From assembly GCF_000523235.1 (NCBI RefSeq), contig NZ_CP006850.1:434001-498000 (forward strand): DNA of 64,000 nucleotides, read 5' to 3'. The stretch comes from Nocardia nova SH22a (GTDB lineage Bacteria > Actinomycetota > Actinomycetes > Mycobacteriales > Mycobacteriaceae). Below the pieces are notes generated by a model. The model saw nothing but the letters and a program-made list of their open reading frames with translations. It made no database searches and was not told the origin of the DNA. This document shows positions 1 to 7,102 of this stretch, in pieces (the stretch's first letter is position 1; each line of letters begins with the position of its first letter). The translations under genes and the position numbers were made by a program.

Positions 1-1
1 C

Positions 2-1039
2 CTGCGCCTCCTGCAAACCGAAATGACCGGCGCCGGAGTGCTGGAACCGCTGCTGCACGATGCGCGGGTATCCGATGTTCTCGTGACCGCTCCGGACGCG
101 GTCTGGGTGGATCGTGGCAACGGCCTCGAGCGCGCACCCGTCCGCTTCTCCGACGAGGCGGCGGTCCGGCGCCTGGCACAGCGGCTGGCGCTGGCCGCGG
201 GCCGCCGCCTCGACGACGCACAACCCTGGGTCGACGGCCGGTTGCCGGAATACGAGCGCGCGCCCGGCGAGAGTTTCGGGGTCCGGCTGCACGCGGTGCT
301 CGCACCCATCGCCCAGGGCGGGACGTGTATCTCCCTGCGGGTGCTGCGGCCGGTGGGCCACAGTCTGAGCGATCTCCGTGCCTCCGGCACGCTGACAGCG
401 GAGTCGGCACGCCTGCTGGACGCCATCGTCCGAGCCCGGCTCGCCTACCTCGTCGTCGGTGGCACCGGCGCGGGCAAGACCACCCTCCTCTCGGCACTGC
501 TCGCCCGGGTGGATCCGGCCGAACGCATCGTCTGCGTCGAGGACGCGGCGGAATTGGCGCCGCCGCATCCGCACATCGTCCAACTCGTCGCACGGGTCCC
601 GAATGTGGAGGGCGCCGGAGCGGTCACCGTCCGGGATCTGGTGCGGCAGGCGCTGCGCATGCGTCCGGACCGCATCGTGGTCGGCGAGGTGCGCGGGGGT
701 GAGGTCGTGGATCTGCTCACGGCGCTGAACACCGGGCACGACGGCGGTGCGGGTACGGTCCACGCGAATTCACCGCGCGAGGTCCCCGCCCGCCTGGAAG
801 CCCTTGCGGCACTGGGCGGAATGAGCCGGGAGGGTCTGCACAGCCAGCTGGCGGCGGCGGTCCAGGTCGTCCTGGCGATGCGGCGCCGGTCCGACGGTAA
901 CCGGGTGCTGGGGGAGATCGGCCTGGTGGTCCGGGGCGACGCCGGGGTCCGGATCGAGACGGCATGGTGTGCGGACGCCGGTGCGACGCCCGCCCGGGCC
1001 GCGCTGTCGGACCTGCTGCGGGAAAGGGAACGACGGTGA
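2..1039 (+). CDS. tadA: TadA/CpaF-type pilus assembly ATPase (5' end outside window)
   Basis: Secretion ATPase of the GSPE/VirB11 type that powers assembly of Flp/Tad pili from the inner face of the membrane. The reading frame is open back to the window edge, so the gene probably starts upstream; an internal ATG lies at 23. Counting from that ATG, the Walker A motif GGTGAGKTT is at residues 146-154, followed by a Walker B/Asp-box region (RIVVGEVRGGE) and a conserved His-box region (NTGHDGGAGTVHAN). Its stop overlaps the GTG of the next gene by GTGA. Matches Rv3659c in position and type. Truncation is by the window, not by mutation as far as can be seen. Confidence 0.93.
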   Translation: MRLLQTEMTGAGVLEPLLHDARVSDVLVTAPDAVWVDRGNGLERAPVRFSDEAAVRRLAQRLALAAGRRLDDAQPWVDGRLPEYERAPGESFGVRLHAVLAPIAQGGTCISLRVLRPVGHSLSDLRASGTLTAESARLLDAIVRARLAYLVVGGTGAGKTTLLSALLARVDPAERIVCVEDAAELAPPHPHIVQLVARVPNVEGAGAVTVRDLVRQALRMRPDRIVVGEVRGGEVVDLLTALNTGHDGGAGTVHANSPREVPARLEALAALGGMSREGLHSQLAAAVQVVLAMRRRSDGNRVLGEIGLVVRGDAGVRIETAWCADAGATPARAALSDLLRERERR

Positions 1040-1827
1040 CCACGAGTCTGCTGTGCGGCGCCGCGGCCTTGCTCACCCTGCCGACTCCGATCCGCACGCA
1101 TCGGCTGCGCGCGCTGTACGGAGGCTCGGACAAGCGGCGAAATATGCCGCGCGCGTGGATCATTCGCGGCCTCACGGTCACCACAGTGGTCGTCACCATC
1201 GCCTTCGGGCCAGGTCCGGCCGGGGCGGTGGCGCTGGCGGTGGCAACCGGTGTGGTGCGGTCGAGAAGCCGCCACCGCGAACGCCGTCACGACGACGAGT
1301 GCCGGAAACTACTGGAGGGATTGGACGTGGTGATCGGCGAACTGCGAACGGGCGCGCATCCGGGCACCGCAGCGGCCGTGGCCGCCGGGGAGATCGGCGG
1401 CCCGATCGGAAACGCCTTCGCGGTCAGCGCCGCGCGTGCTCGGCTCGGCGGATCCGCCGCGGTCGGCCTGCGTACCCACAAGTGTGCTGTGACAACCGAA
1501 TTGGGCCGGGTGGCCGATGCCTGGGAGGTGGCCGAGCGGCACGGACTTGCCCTTGCCGATCTGCTCCGGGCGGCACGTGCGGATCTGGTCGGACGCAGGC
1601 GATTCGGTGAGCGCACGACCGCGGCTCTGGCGGGCGCCAGGGCCAGTGCCGCGGTGCTGGCCGGACTGCCACTGCTCGGTATCGCCCTCGGGCAGCTCAT
1701 GGGCGCGCATCCGCTACAGGTCCTTCTCGGCTCGGGAATCGGATCATTCGTCCTGCCGCTCGGCACGGGCTTGATCGCCGCGGGACTGCTCTGGGCCGAT
1801 GCCATCACCAGGCGGGTGACGGCATGA
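1036..1827 (+). CDS. tadB: TadB-like type II secretion system F-domain protein
   Basis: Inner-membrane platform protein of the Tad pilus machine. I chose the GTG at 1036, which overlaps the tadA stop as GTGA, rather than an earlier GTG-type start at 964 lying deep inside tadA. The 263-residue product has hydrophobic segments near both ends (about residues 43-70 and 205-255) around a charged cytoplasmic stretch typical of the F domain. The gene ends in an ATGA overlap with tadC, so the operon is translationally coupled. Corresponds to Rv3658c in position. Confidence 0.85.
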   Translation: MTTSLLCGAAALLTLPTPIRTHRLRALYGGSDKRRNMPRAWIIRGLTVTTVVVTIAFGPGPAGAVALAVATGVVRSRSRHRERRHDDECRKLLEGLDVVIGELRTGAHPGTAAAVAAGEIGGPIGNAFAVSAARARLGGSAAVGLRTHKCAVTTELGRVADAWEVAERHGLALADLLRAARADLVGRRRFGERTTAALAGARASAAVLAGLPLLGIALGQLMGAHPLQVLLGSGIGSFVLPLGTGLIAAGLLWADAITRRVTA

Positions 1828-2423
1828 CCGCGATCCCCGCCGCTCTGCTCGGCGCGGCCGTCGCGCTGCTGCTCGTTCCCGGCCACGTCACGCCATCCAG
1901 ACGGCTCCGCGCCGCGCGTGGTATCCCACCGCTGGAATCACCGCGAAGGAGCAGGCCGTCGGCGGGCGACCCGCTCGAGATCGCCTCCGCCCTGGACCTG
2001 CTGGCCGCCTGTCTGCGCGCGGGCCTACCGGTCGCCACCGCTGCCCGGGCGGTCGCTCCCGGCGCCCCTGATCCGTTCCGCACGGCCCTGCGCCGCGCCG
2101 CGGATCTGCTGGCGCTCGGCGCGGATCCGGTCGCCGCATGGGAACGCGCCGCCCGCGAGGCGCCGACCGCCGAGATGGACGCGCTGGCCCGGCTGGTCCG
2201 CCGATCGGCACGTTCAGGCGCGGCACTGTCGGGCGCGGTGGCAGATCTCGCGGATCAATGCCGATCCGCGGTGGAGGACGCCGCGGCCGCGCGCGCCGAA
2301 CGCGCCGGTGTCCTGATCAGCGGCCCGCTGGGGCTGTGCTTCCTTCCGGCCTTCGTCTGCCTGGGCATCGTGCCGGTGATCGCGGGACTGGCCGGGCGGG
2401 TGCTGGGCGGTGGGCTGTGGTGA
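1824..2423 (+). CDS. tadC: TadC-like type II secretion system F-domain protein
   Basis: Second F-domain membrane protein of the Tad system (199 residues), expected to pair with TadB. It has an N-terminal hydrophobic segment, a long Ala/Arg-rich cytoplasmic part with the helical repeat pattern of F domains (ALDLLAACLRAGLPVATAARAVA), and a hydrophobic C-terminus. It starts on an ATGA overlap with tadB. It is shorter than the proteobacterial TadC, as is usual for the mycobacterial Rv3657c type. Confidence 0.82.
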   Translation: MTAIPAALLGAAVALLLVPGHVTPSRRLRAARGIPPLESPRRSRPSAGDPLEIASALDLLAACLRAGLPVATAARAVAPGAPDPFRTALRRAADLLALGADPVAAWERAAREAPTAEMDALARLVRRSARSGAALSGAVADLADQCRSAVEDAAAARAERAGVLISGPLGLCFLPAFVCLGIVPVIAGLAGRVLGGGLW

Positions 2424-2480
2424 GGACATCGAGGACTCGGCGCGGACCGGCCGCGCCGATCGAAGGGATAGGGGAAACCG

Positions 2481-2708
2481 ATGCTGACAGCGACACGATC
2501 GGCGGTCCGGGAACTACGGGTCCGGGAACTACGTTCGCGACTGATCCAGGCCGCCGTGGCCGACGAGGGCATGAGTACGGCCGAATACGCCATCGGCACC
2601 ATCGCAGCGGCGGCGTTCGGGGCTGTGCTCTACACGGTGGTCACCGGCGATTCGATCGTCAACGCACTGACCAAGATCATCGACAAGGCGTTGAACACCA
2701 CGGTGTGA
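2481..2708 (+). CDS. DUF4244 family Flp-like pilin
   Basis: Small 75-residue protein of the DUF4244 family, the presumed major pilin of actinobacterial Tad loci (Rv3656c type). A basic N-terminal region is followed by DEGMSTAEYAIGTIAAAAFG. The Glu-Tyr pair next to the hydrophobic helix resembles the Flp pilin processing and assembly region, and the following segment is a single hydrophobic helix. A purine-rich ribosome site (GGGATAGGGG) precedes the ATG. The stop codon overlaps the GTG of the TadE-like gene. No prepilin peptidase gene is visible in the window. Confidence 0.85.
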   Translation: MLTATRSAVRELRVRELRSRLIQAAVADEGMSTAEYAIGTIAAAAFGAVLYTVVTGDSIVNALTKIIDKALNTTV

Positions 2709-3079
2709 GGCCGATCGGCAGGGAGCGGCGGCCGCTGCCGGATATCGCGGACCAGCGCGGCGCGGTCACGGTCGAGGCGGCTATCGCGTTGGCGGCGCTC
2801 GTGGTGGTGGTCGTCCTCTGCCTGGGCGCGTTGCTGGCGGCGTCGATGCAGGTCCGTTGCATCGACGCCGCTCGTGAGGCCGCGCGGCTCGCGGCACGGG
2901 GAGCCACCGCGGAGGCGGTGCCGATCGCGCGGCAGGTGGCCCCGCCCGGTGCGGTGATCGACGTCCACGAGGTCGACGATCGGATCGTCGCCACGGTCAG
3001 CGCTCGGGTGCCCGTTTTGCCGATGCTTCGACTACGGGCCGAGGCGGTCGCCGCGCGGGAACCGGGAGAGCCGCGATGA
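2705..3079 (+). CDS. tadE: TadE-family pseudopilin
   Basis: 124-residue minor pilin-like protein. The GTG at 2705 overlaps the pilin stop (GTGA). After a polar N-terminus (about 19 residues) comes GAVTVEAAIALAALVVVVVL, the conserved TadE motif with its Glu just before the membrane helix, then a small extracytoplasmic domain. A longer open frame extends upstream to 2138, but that part lies inside tadC and the pilin gene and is not credible. Its ATGA overlap with the next gene keeps it in the same operon. Matches Rv3655c. Confidence 0.85.
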   Translation: MRPIGRERRPLPDIADQRGAVTVEAAIALAALVVVVVLCLGALLAASMQVRCIDAAREAARLAARGATAEAVPIARQVAPPGAVIDVHEVDDRIVATVSARVPVLPMLRLRAEAVAAREPGEPR

Positions 3080-3456
3080 GGGCACGTACGCCGCTGTGGC
3101 GGAACTGCGCGGGCGGGGTCACCGTGACCGCGTGTCTGGCGCTCGTCGCGCTGCTCCTGGTGACGATCATGATCGTGCAGATCGCGTCGGTGATCTGTGC
3201 TCGTCATCGGGCGCAGAGCGCCGCCGATCTGGGCGCGCTGGCCGCGGCCGGGGCACTGGATTCCGGTGTGGAGACTGCCTGTGACCGCGCCGAGTCGGTG
3301 GTGCGCGCGGGCCGGATGCACATGGTCCGGTGTGCCGCGGTGGACTGGGATGTGACGGTCACCGTCGACTCGGAGGTGTCCCCGGCGATTGTGGGCCGTC
3401 GATCGGTTGTCGCCGTCGCACGGGCCGGTCCGGTCGCCGACGAAAAGCGATCATGA
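3076..3456 (+). CDS. Rv3654c-like TadE/TadG-type protein
   Basis: 126-residue protein of the helicase/secretion-neighbourhood TadE-like family: GGVTVTACLALVALLLVTIMI forms a single N-terminal membrane helix. It is followed by an Ala-rich region (AQSAADLGALAAAGAL) typical of TadG/Rv3654c proteins, which sit next to Tad genes and a DEAD/DEAH helicase. It is the last gene of the pilus operon; no strong terminator follows directly. Confidence 0.85.
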   Translation: MRARTPLWRNCAGGVTVTACLALVALLLVTIMIVQIASVICARHRAQSAADLGALAAAGALDSGVETACDRAESVVRAGRMHMVRCAAVDWDVTVTVDSEVSPAIVGRRSVVAVARAGPVADEKRS

Positions 3457-3758
3457 ATACCGGGCGGTTGGTGTCGGAAAGAATTGGTGACCGGAACCAC
3501 ATTAGGTCTGTTGTCCAGTCTGGCGGATTTCCATTCCGGATGTTGTGAATTCCGGTCGCGCAATTGTCCGAAGAATCTCTTGGTCACGATTCGGATAAAT
3601 GCATGCATGTGAATGCGCACATGTCTATTAATCGCTAGGGCAATGATTTGGTTAACATGAGTAATTTCCTCTTTAATCCTGGTGATCTCCGGGCCCGGAG
3701 GGCCTGTCAGCAGCGTTCCAGCAGGTATCCGCGGCATCTCCCGACGGTGTCTGCACCG
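3457..3758 (+). other. Intergenic region between Tad operon and helicase, low GC
   Basis: About 300 bases between convergent genes, clearly lower in GC than its neighbours, with no credible gene. It contains the perfect 14-base palindrome CTCCGGGCCCGGAG at 3687-3700, which might act as a weak terminator for either side but lacks a T-tract. The low GC suggests possible Lsr2 binding; this is inference only. Confidence 0.5.
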
Positions 3759-6209
3759 TTACGAATCGGGTTCGGTCGTGTCGTCCGGAAGTTCGGCCAG
3801 AATCGCGGTGAGCAGCGCCGCGGCGCCGGCCTTGTCCAGCGGGGCGTTGCCGTTCCCGCATTTCGGCGATTGCACGCAGGACGGACAGCCCTGAGGGCAC
3901 GAGCAGGAGGCGATGGCCGCGTGCGTGGCCGCCAGCCAGGTGCGCATCCGGCCGAAGCCACGCTCGGCGAAACCGGCCCCGCCGTGATGACCGTCGTAGA
4001 CGAAGACCGTGGGCAGCCCGGTGTCGGGGTGTTCGGCGATGGAGACCCCGCCGACATCCCACCGATCGCAGCTCGCGACCAGCGGCAGCATGCCGATCGC
4101 GGCGTGCTCGGCGGCGTGGAGCGCGCCCGGCACCCTGCGCGGCTCGATCCCGGCGCCGGCCAGCAGGCCCGGGGTCACGGTGTAGAACACCGCCCTGGTC
4201 GCCAGGATCTGTTCCGGCATATCGAGCTCGATGAGATCCAGCACCTCGCCGGTCGGCAATGTGCGCAGATAGCCGACGACCTGTCGGCTCACGCACACAT
4301 CGGCCAACGCCACGGTGACCCGTCCGTGGACGTGCTCGCGCAGTCGCTGCTCCACCGTCACCGAGGTGACGGCACGGGCACTGGTCGTCCATCCGGGCTG
4401 TTCGGCGTGGACCAGGGCGACGCCCGCCTCCGGATCGAGCTCGTCCACGACGAAGGTTTCACCCTGATGCAGATGGACCGCCCCGGCGTGCAGTGTGGCG
4501 GGTGCCCGCCCCGAATCGGCGGTGCCGAGCAGTCTCCCGCTGCTCGTGTCGACGATCGCGATCTGCGTGCCGATTCCGGCTCGGACATCGACCTCGTCGT
4601 GGGGATGGATACCCGAGGTCGGATACCAGCGAGCCGGGCCCCGCCCCTGCGCCCGGCGCTTGATCAGCCCCTGCTCGGCGAGGTCGAGGGCGATCTCCCA
4701 GGTCCCCAGCTCGCGTATCTCGGCATCGGTCATGGGGTGTTCGCCCACCGCGCACAGCAGATGCGGGGCCGCGACGTGGGGATTGTGCGGATCGGTGACG
4801 GCGGCCTCCACCGGGCGGCCGAGCAGGGCGTGCGGATGATGCACCAGATAGGTGTCGAGTGGATCGTCGCGCGCGATCATCAACACCAGTGATCCCTGGG
4901 TGCGGCGGCCGGCGCGACCGGCCTGTTGCCAGAACGAGGCGACCGTTCCCGGGAACCCGGCGATCACCACCGCGTCGAGTCCGGCGATATCGACGCCGAG
5001 TTCCAGCGCCGTGGTGGTGGCCGCGCCCAGCAGCGAGCCGTCGGACAGCCCGTCCTCGAGTTCGCGGCGGTCCTCGGCCAGATATCCGGCTCGATAGGCG
5101 GCGACGCGGTCGGCCAGATCGGGATCGACCTCCGCGACCATTCGCCGCACATCGATGGCCACGACCTCCGCCGCCCGGCGCGAGCGCACGAAGGTCAGCG
5201 TGCGGGCACCCTCGACCACCAGATCCGTCATGATCCGTGCTGCCTCGGTGGTGGCCGCCCGGCGCACCGGCGCGCCGTTCTCGCCGCGGAACTCGGTCAG
5301 CAGCGGTGGCTCCCAGAGAGCGACGGTGCGAGCCCCGTGCGGCGAGCCGTCCGTGGTCACCGCCGTCACCGGCGCGCCGATCAGTCGTTCGGCCGCGGTG
5401 GCCGGATCGGCGCTGGTCGCCGAGCAGAGTACGAAGGTCGGGTCGGCTCCGTAGTGGGCGGCCAGCCGCCGCAACCGGCGCAGCACCATCGCGACCTGGG
5501 ACCCGAAGACCCCGCGATAGGCATGGCATTCGTCGACGACGACATAGCGCAACCGGCGGAATATCCGGGCCCATCGCTGATGATTGCGCAGCACACCCAC
5601 ATGCAGCATGTCGGGATTGGTGAAGATCCACCGCGCATTCGCCCGTACCCATCGGCGGACCTCGGGCGGGGTGTCGCCGTCGTAGCAGGCCGGGTGGATG
5701 TCTCGCAGCGGGACGTCCGCGGTCAACTCGGCGGCCGCGCGGAATTGATCGGCGCCGAGTGCCTTGGTCGGCGATATATATAGAGCCGTCGCTCGCGGAT
5801 CCCGCCGGAGTTCGGTGAGGATCGGCAGTTGATATCCGAGCGATTTCCCCGATGCGGTCCCGGTGCACACCACGACATGACCGCCACCGAAAGCCAACTC
5901 GGCGGTATGAATCTGATGCGACCACGGCTTTTGTACACCGGATTCCCGTAGTGCCTCCACCGCTTCCGGAGCTGCCCAGGAAGGCCAGTCGGAGAACTGC
6001 GCGGCACGTGCCGGGAGTTCGGTCACATGAGTGATACGACTTTCCCCATCCGACACTCCGAAAAGGACACGATTCAGCAACGATGTCCCATAGCCGGTGG
6101 TATCCCCGGATGTCTGCCGGGTTGCCGCGCCGTTCGGATTCATCGGACCGAGACCGAGGTACGCGCCGAAACTGTGAACACTGTGTGCCGTCCCCGTGCG
6201 AGCTGCCAA
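3759..6209 (-). CDS. DEAD/DEAH box helicase with DUF1998 zinc domain (MrfA/YprA type)
   Basis: Superfamily 2 helicase, Rv3649 type, related to Bacillus MrfA (mitomycin repair). With the start at 6209, Walker A GTASGKS is at residues 117-123, the DECH box at 226-229, an SAT motif follows, and QQAGRAGRR forms motif VI. The C-terminus has a Cys cluster (CSCPQGCPSCVQSPKCGN) that fits the DUF1998/MZB zinc-binding region. The start is uncertain: the first 40 or so residues look unconserved, and family members usually begin near the GTSLLNRVLFG segment. DNA repair is a family-based inference. The conserved neighbourhood with the Tad genes is known in actinobacteria. Confidence 0.9.
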   Translation of the reverse strand: MAARTGTAHSVHSFGAYLGLGPMNPNGAATRQTSGDTTGYGTSLLNRVLFGVSDGESRITHVTELPARAAQFSDWPSWAAPEAVEALRESGVQKPWSHQIHTAELAFGGGHVVVCTGTASGKSLGYQLPILTELRRDPRATALYISPTKALGADQFRAAAELTADVPLRDIHPACYDGDTPPEVRRWVRANARWIFTNPDMLHVGVLRNHQRWARIFRRLRYVVVDECHAYRGVFGSQVAMVLRRLRRLAAHYGADPTFVLCSATSADPATAAERLIGAPVTAVTTDGSPHGARTVALWEPPLLTEFRGENGAPVRRAATTEAARIMTDLVVEGARTLTFVRSRRAAEVVAIDVRRMVAEVDPDLADRVAAYRAGYLAEDRRELEDGLSDGSLLGAATTTALELGVDIAGLDAVVIAGFPGTVASFWQQAGRAGRRTQGSLVLMIARDDPLDTYLVHHPHALLGRPVEAAVTDPHNPHVAAPHLLCAVGEHPMTDAEIRELGTWEIALDLAEQGLIKRRAQGRGPARWYPTSGIHPHDEVDVRAGIGTQIAIVDTSSGRLLGTADSGRAPATLHAGAVHLHQGETFVVDELDPEAGVALVHAEQPGWTTSARAVTSVTVEQRLREHVHGRVTVALADVCVSRQVVGYLRTLPTGEVLDLIELDMPEQILATRAVFYTVTPGLLAGAGIEPRRVPGALHAAEHAAIGMLPLVASCDRWDVGGVSIAEHPDTGLPTVFVYDGHHGGAGFAERGFGRMRTWLAATHAAIASCSCPQGCPSCVQSPKCGNGNAPLDKAGAAALLTAILAELPDDTTEPDS

Positions 6210-6579
6210 TTCACTGCCGAGTAGCGATCTGCGTCACAGCCGTTTTGCCTGACGCTCACTCGGTTATCGCTAAGCAAACCTACTCCAAGTTTGGATTTGG
6301 GCATTGTGCCCCTCACCTGCACATTCGCAAGATCATCTTTTTTGCAAATTGTCGGTAACTCAACTGTCGAATTGCCGGAAGACATGGTTCACTGGTTCCT
6401 GGTCGCAAGCTTCTGTGTTCGAGGGAACGGATCCAAAGTCCAAACCATCAGCAGGATCGATGTTGCGAACGGTGTGCTTGATGCTTCCTGCAGGGGGAAC
6501 AGAGTACAGCGGTCGGAACGGACCCGGTGGATCAAACCAAACTAGTCCGCCGTTCCGGTATGGAAAGAGAAGGAACAGA
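6210..6579 (+). other. Divergent promoter region and cspA leader
   Basis: 370 bases between the helicase start and cspA with lower GC than the genes. No coding signal stands out. It must carry the promoters of both divergent genes, and the distance to cspA leaves room for a long 5' leader as in other cold-shock genes. I could not fix a convincing -10/-35 pair. A good ribosome site (AGAGAAGGAACAG) precedes the cspA ATG. Confidence 0.45.
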
Positions 6580-6786
6580 ATGGCACAGGGAACTGTGAAG
6601 TGGTTCAACGCGGAGAAGGGGTTCGGCTTCATCGCGCCCGAGGACGGCTCCGCTGACGTCTTCGTCCACTACTCCGAGATTCAGGGGTCGGGCTTCCGCA
6701 CCCTCGAGGAGAACCAGAAGGTCGAATTCGAGGTCGGCCAGGGCACCAAGGGCCCGCAGGCCACCGGAGTTCGCGCGCTCAGCTGA
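6580..6786 (+). CDS. cspA: Cold shock protein CspA
   Basis: 68-residue single cold-shock domain protein that binds single-stranded RNA and [21 protein letters not shown] contains RNP1 (KGFGFI), and DVFVHY is RNP2. The ATG at 6580 follows an AGAAGGAAC ribosome site. A longer open frame from 6304 has no conserved sequence and was discarded. A strong intrinsic terminator follows, so this is a monocistronic gene. Matches Rv3648c. Confidence 0.97.
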   Translation: MAQGTVKWFNAEKGFGFIAPEDGSADVFVHYSEIQGSGFRTLEENQKVEFEVGQGTKGPQATGVRALS

Positions 6787-6810
6787 GCGAGTAACCCAAA
6801 GGTCAGTTGT

Positions 6811-6846
6811 CTCGTCCCTCACCGCCGATGGGCGGTGAGGGACGAG
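6811..6846 (+). terminator. Intrinsic terminator after cspA
   Basis: Perfect 16-bp stem: the arms CTCGTCCCTCACCGCC and GGCGGTGAGGGACGAG flank the loop GATG. It starts 24 bases after the cspA stop. There is only a short T-rich tail, as is usual in actinobacteria. Confidence 0.85.
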
Positions 6847-7004
6847 TCGTATCCGGGGGAAGTAGACTCGATCGAAAACCGGGGCTTTTCGGAGTAACCG
6901 CGTTCGCCGGAAACCGGCGCTACGCACGGGGGAGTGCCACGGAACACCGCCGGGACTCCCGGGTCCGGAGCCCGAGCTACGGGCTTCGCGACAGCGAAAC
7001 ACGG

Positions 7005-7010
7005 TATAAA
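7005..7010 (+). promoter_or_regulatory. Possible -10 box of the topA promoter
   Basis: TATAAA about 93 bases before the topA start is the best -10-like hexamer in this GC-rich gap. No good -35 was found at 16-18 bases. Downstream (7012-7036) the segments GTCTC, GAGAC and GTCTC can form two mutually exclusive small hairpins in the leader. Confidence 0.35.
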
Positions 7011-7102
7011 CGTCTCTGGCGGGAGACATTTGTCTCTCCCATGCCCCAGCCGAGCGCCGCGCGACTGCGCCGCGCGGGTCGACAGGAAAGGTGTGTTCGC
7101 CG

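Noticed and set aside
3648..4892. 414-codon plus-strand open frame starting in the low-GC gap
   Set aside because: It runs antisense through the helicase C-terminus, is Arg/Gly/His-rich and has no ribosome site.
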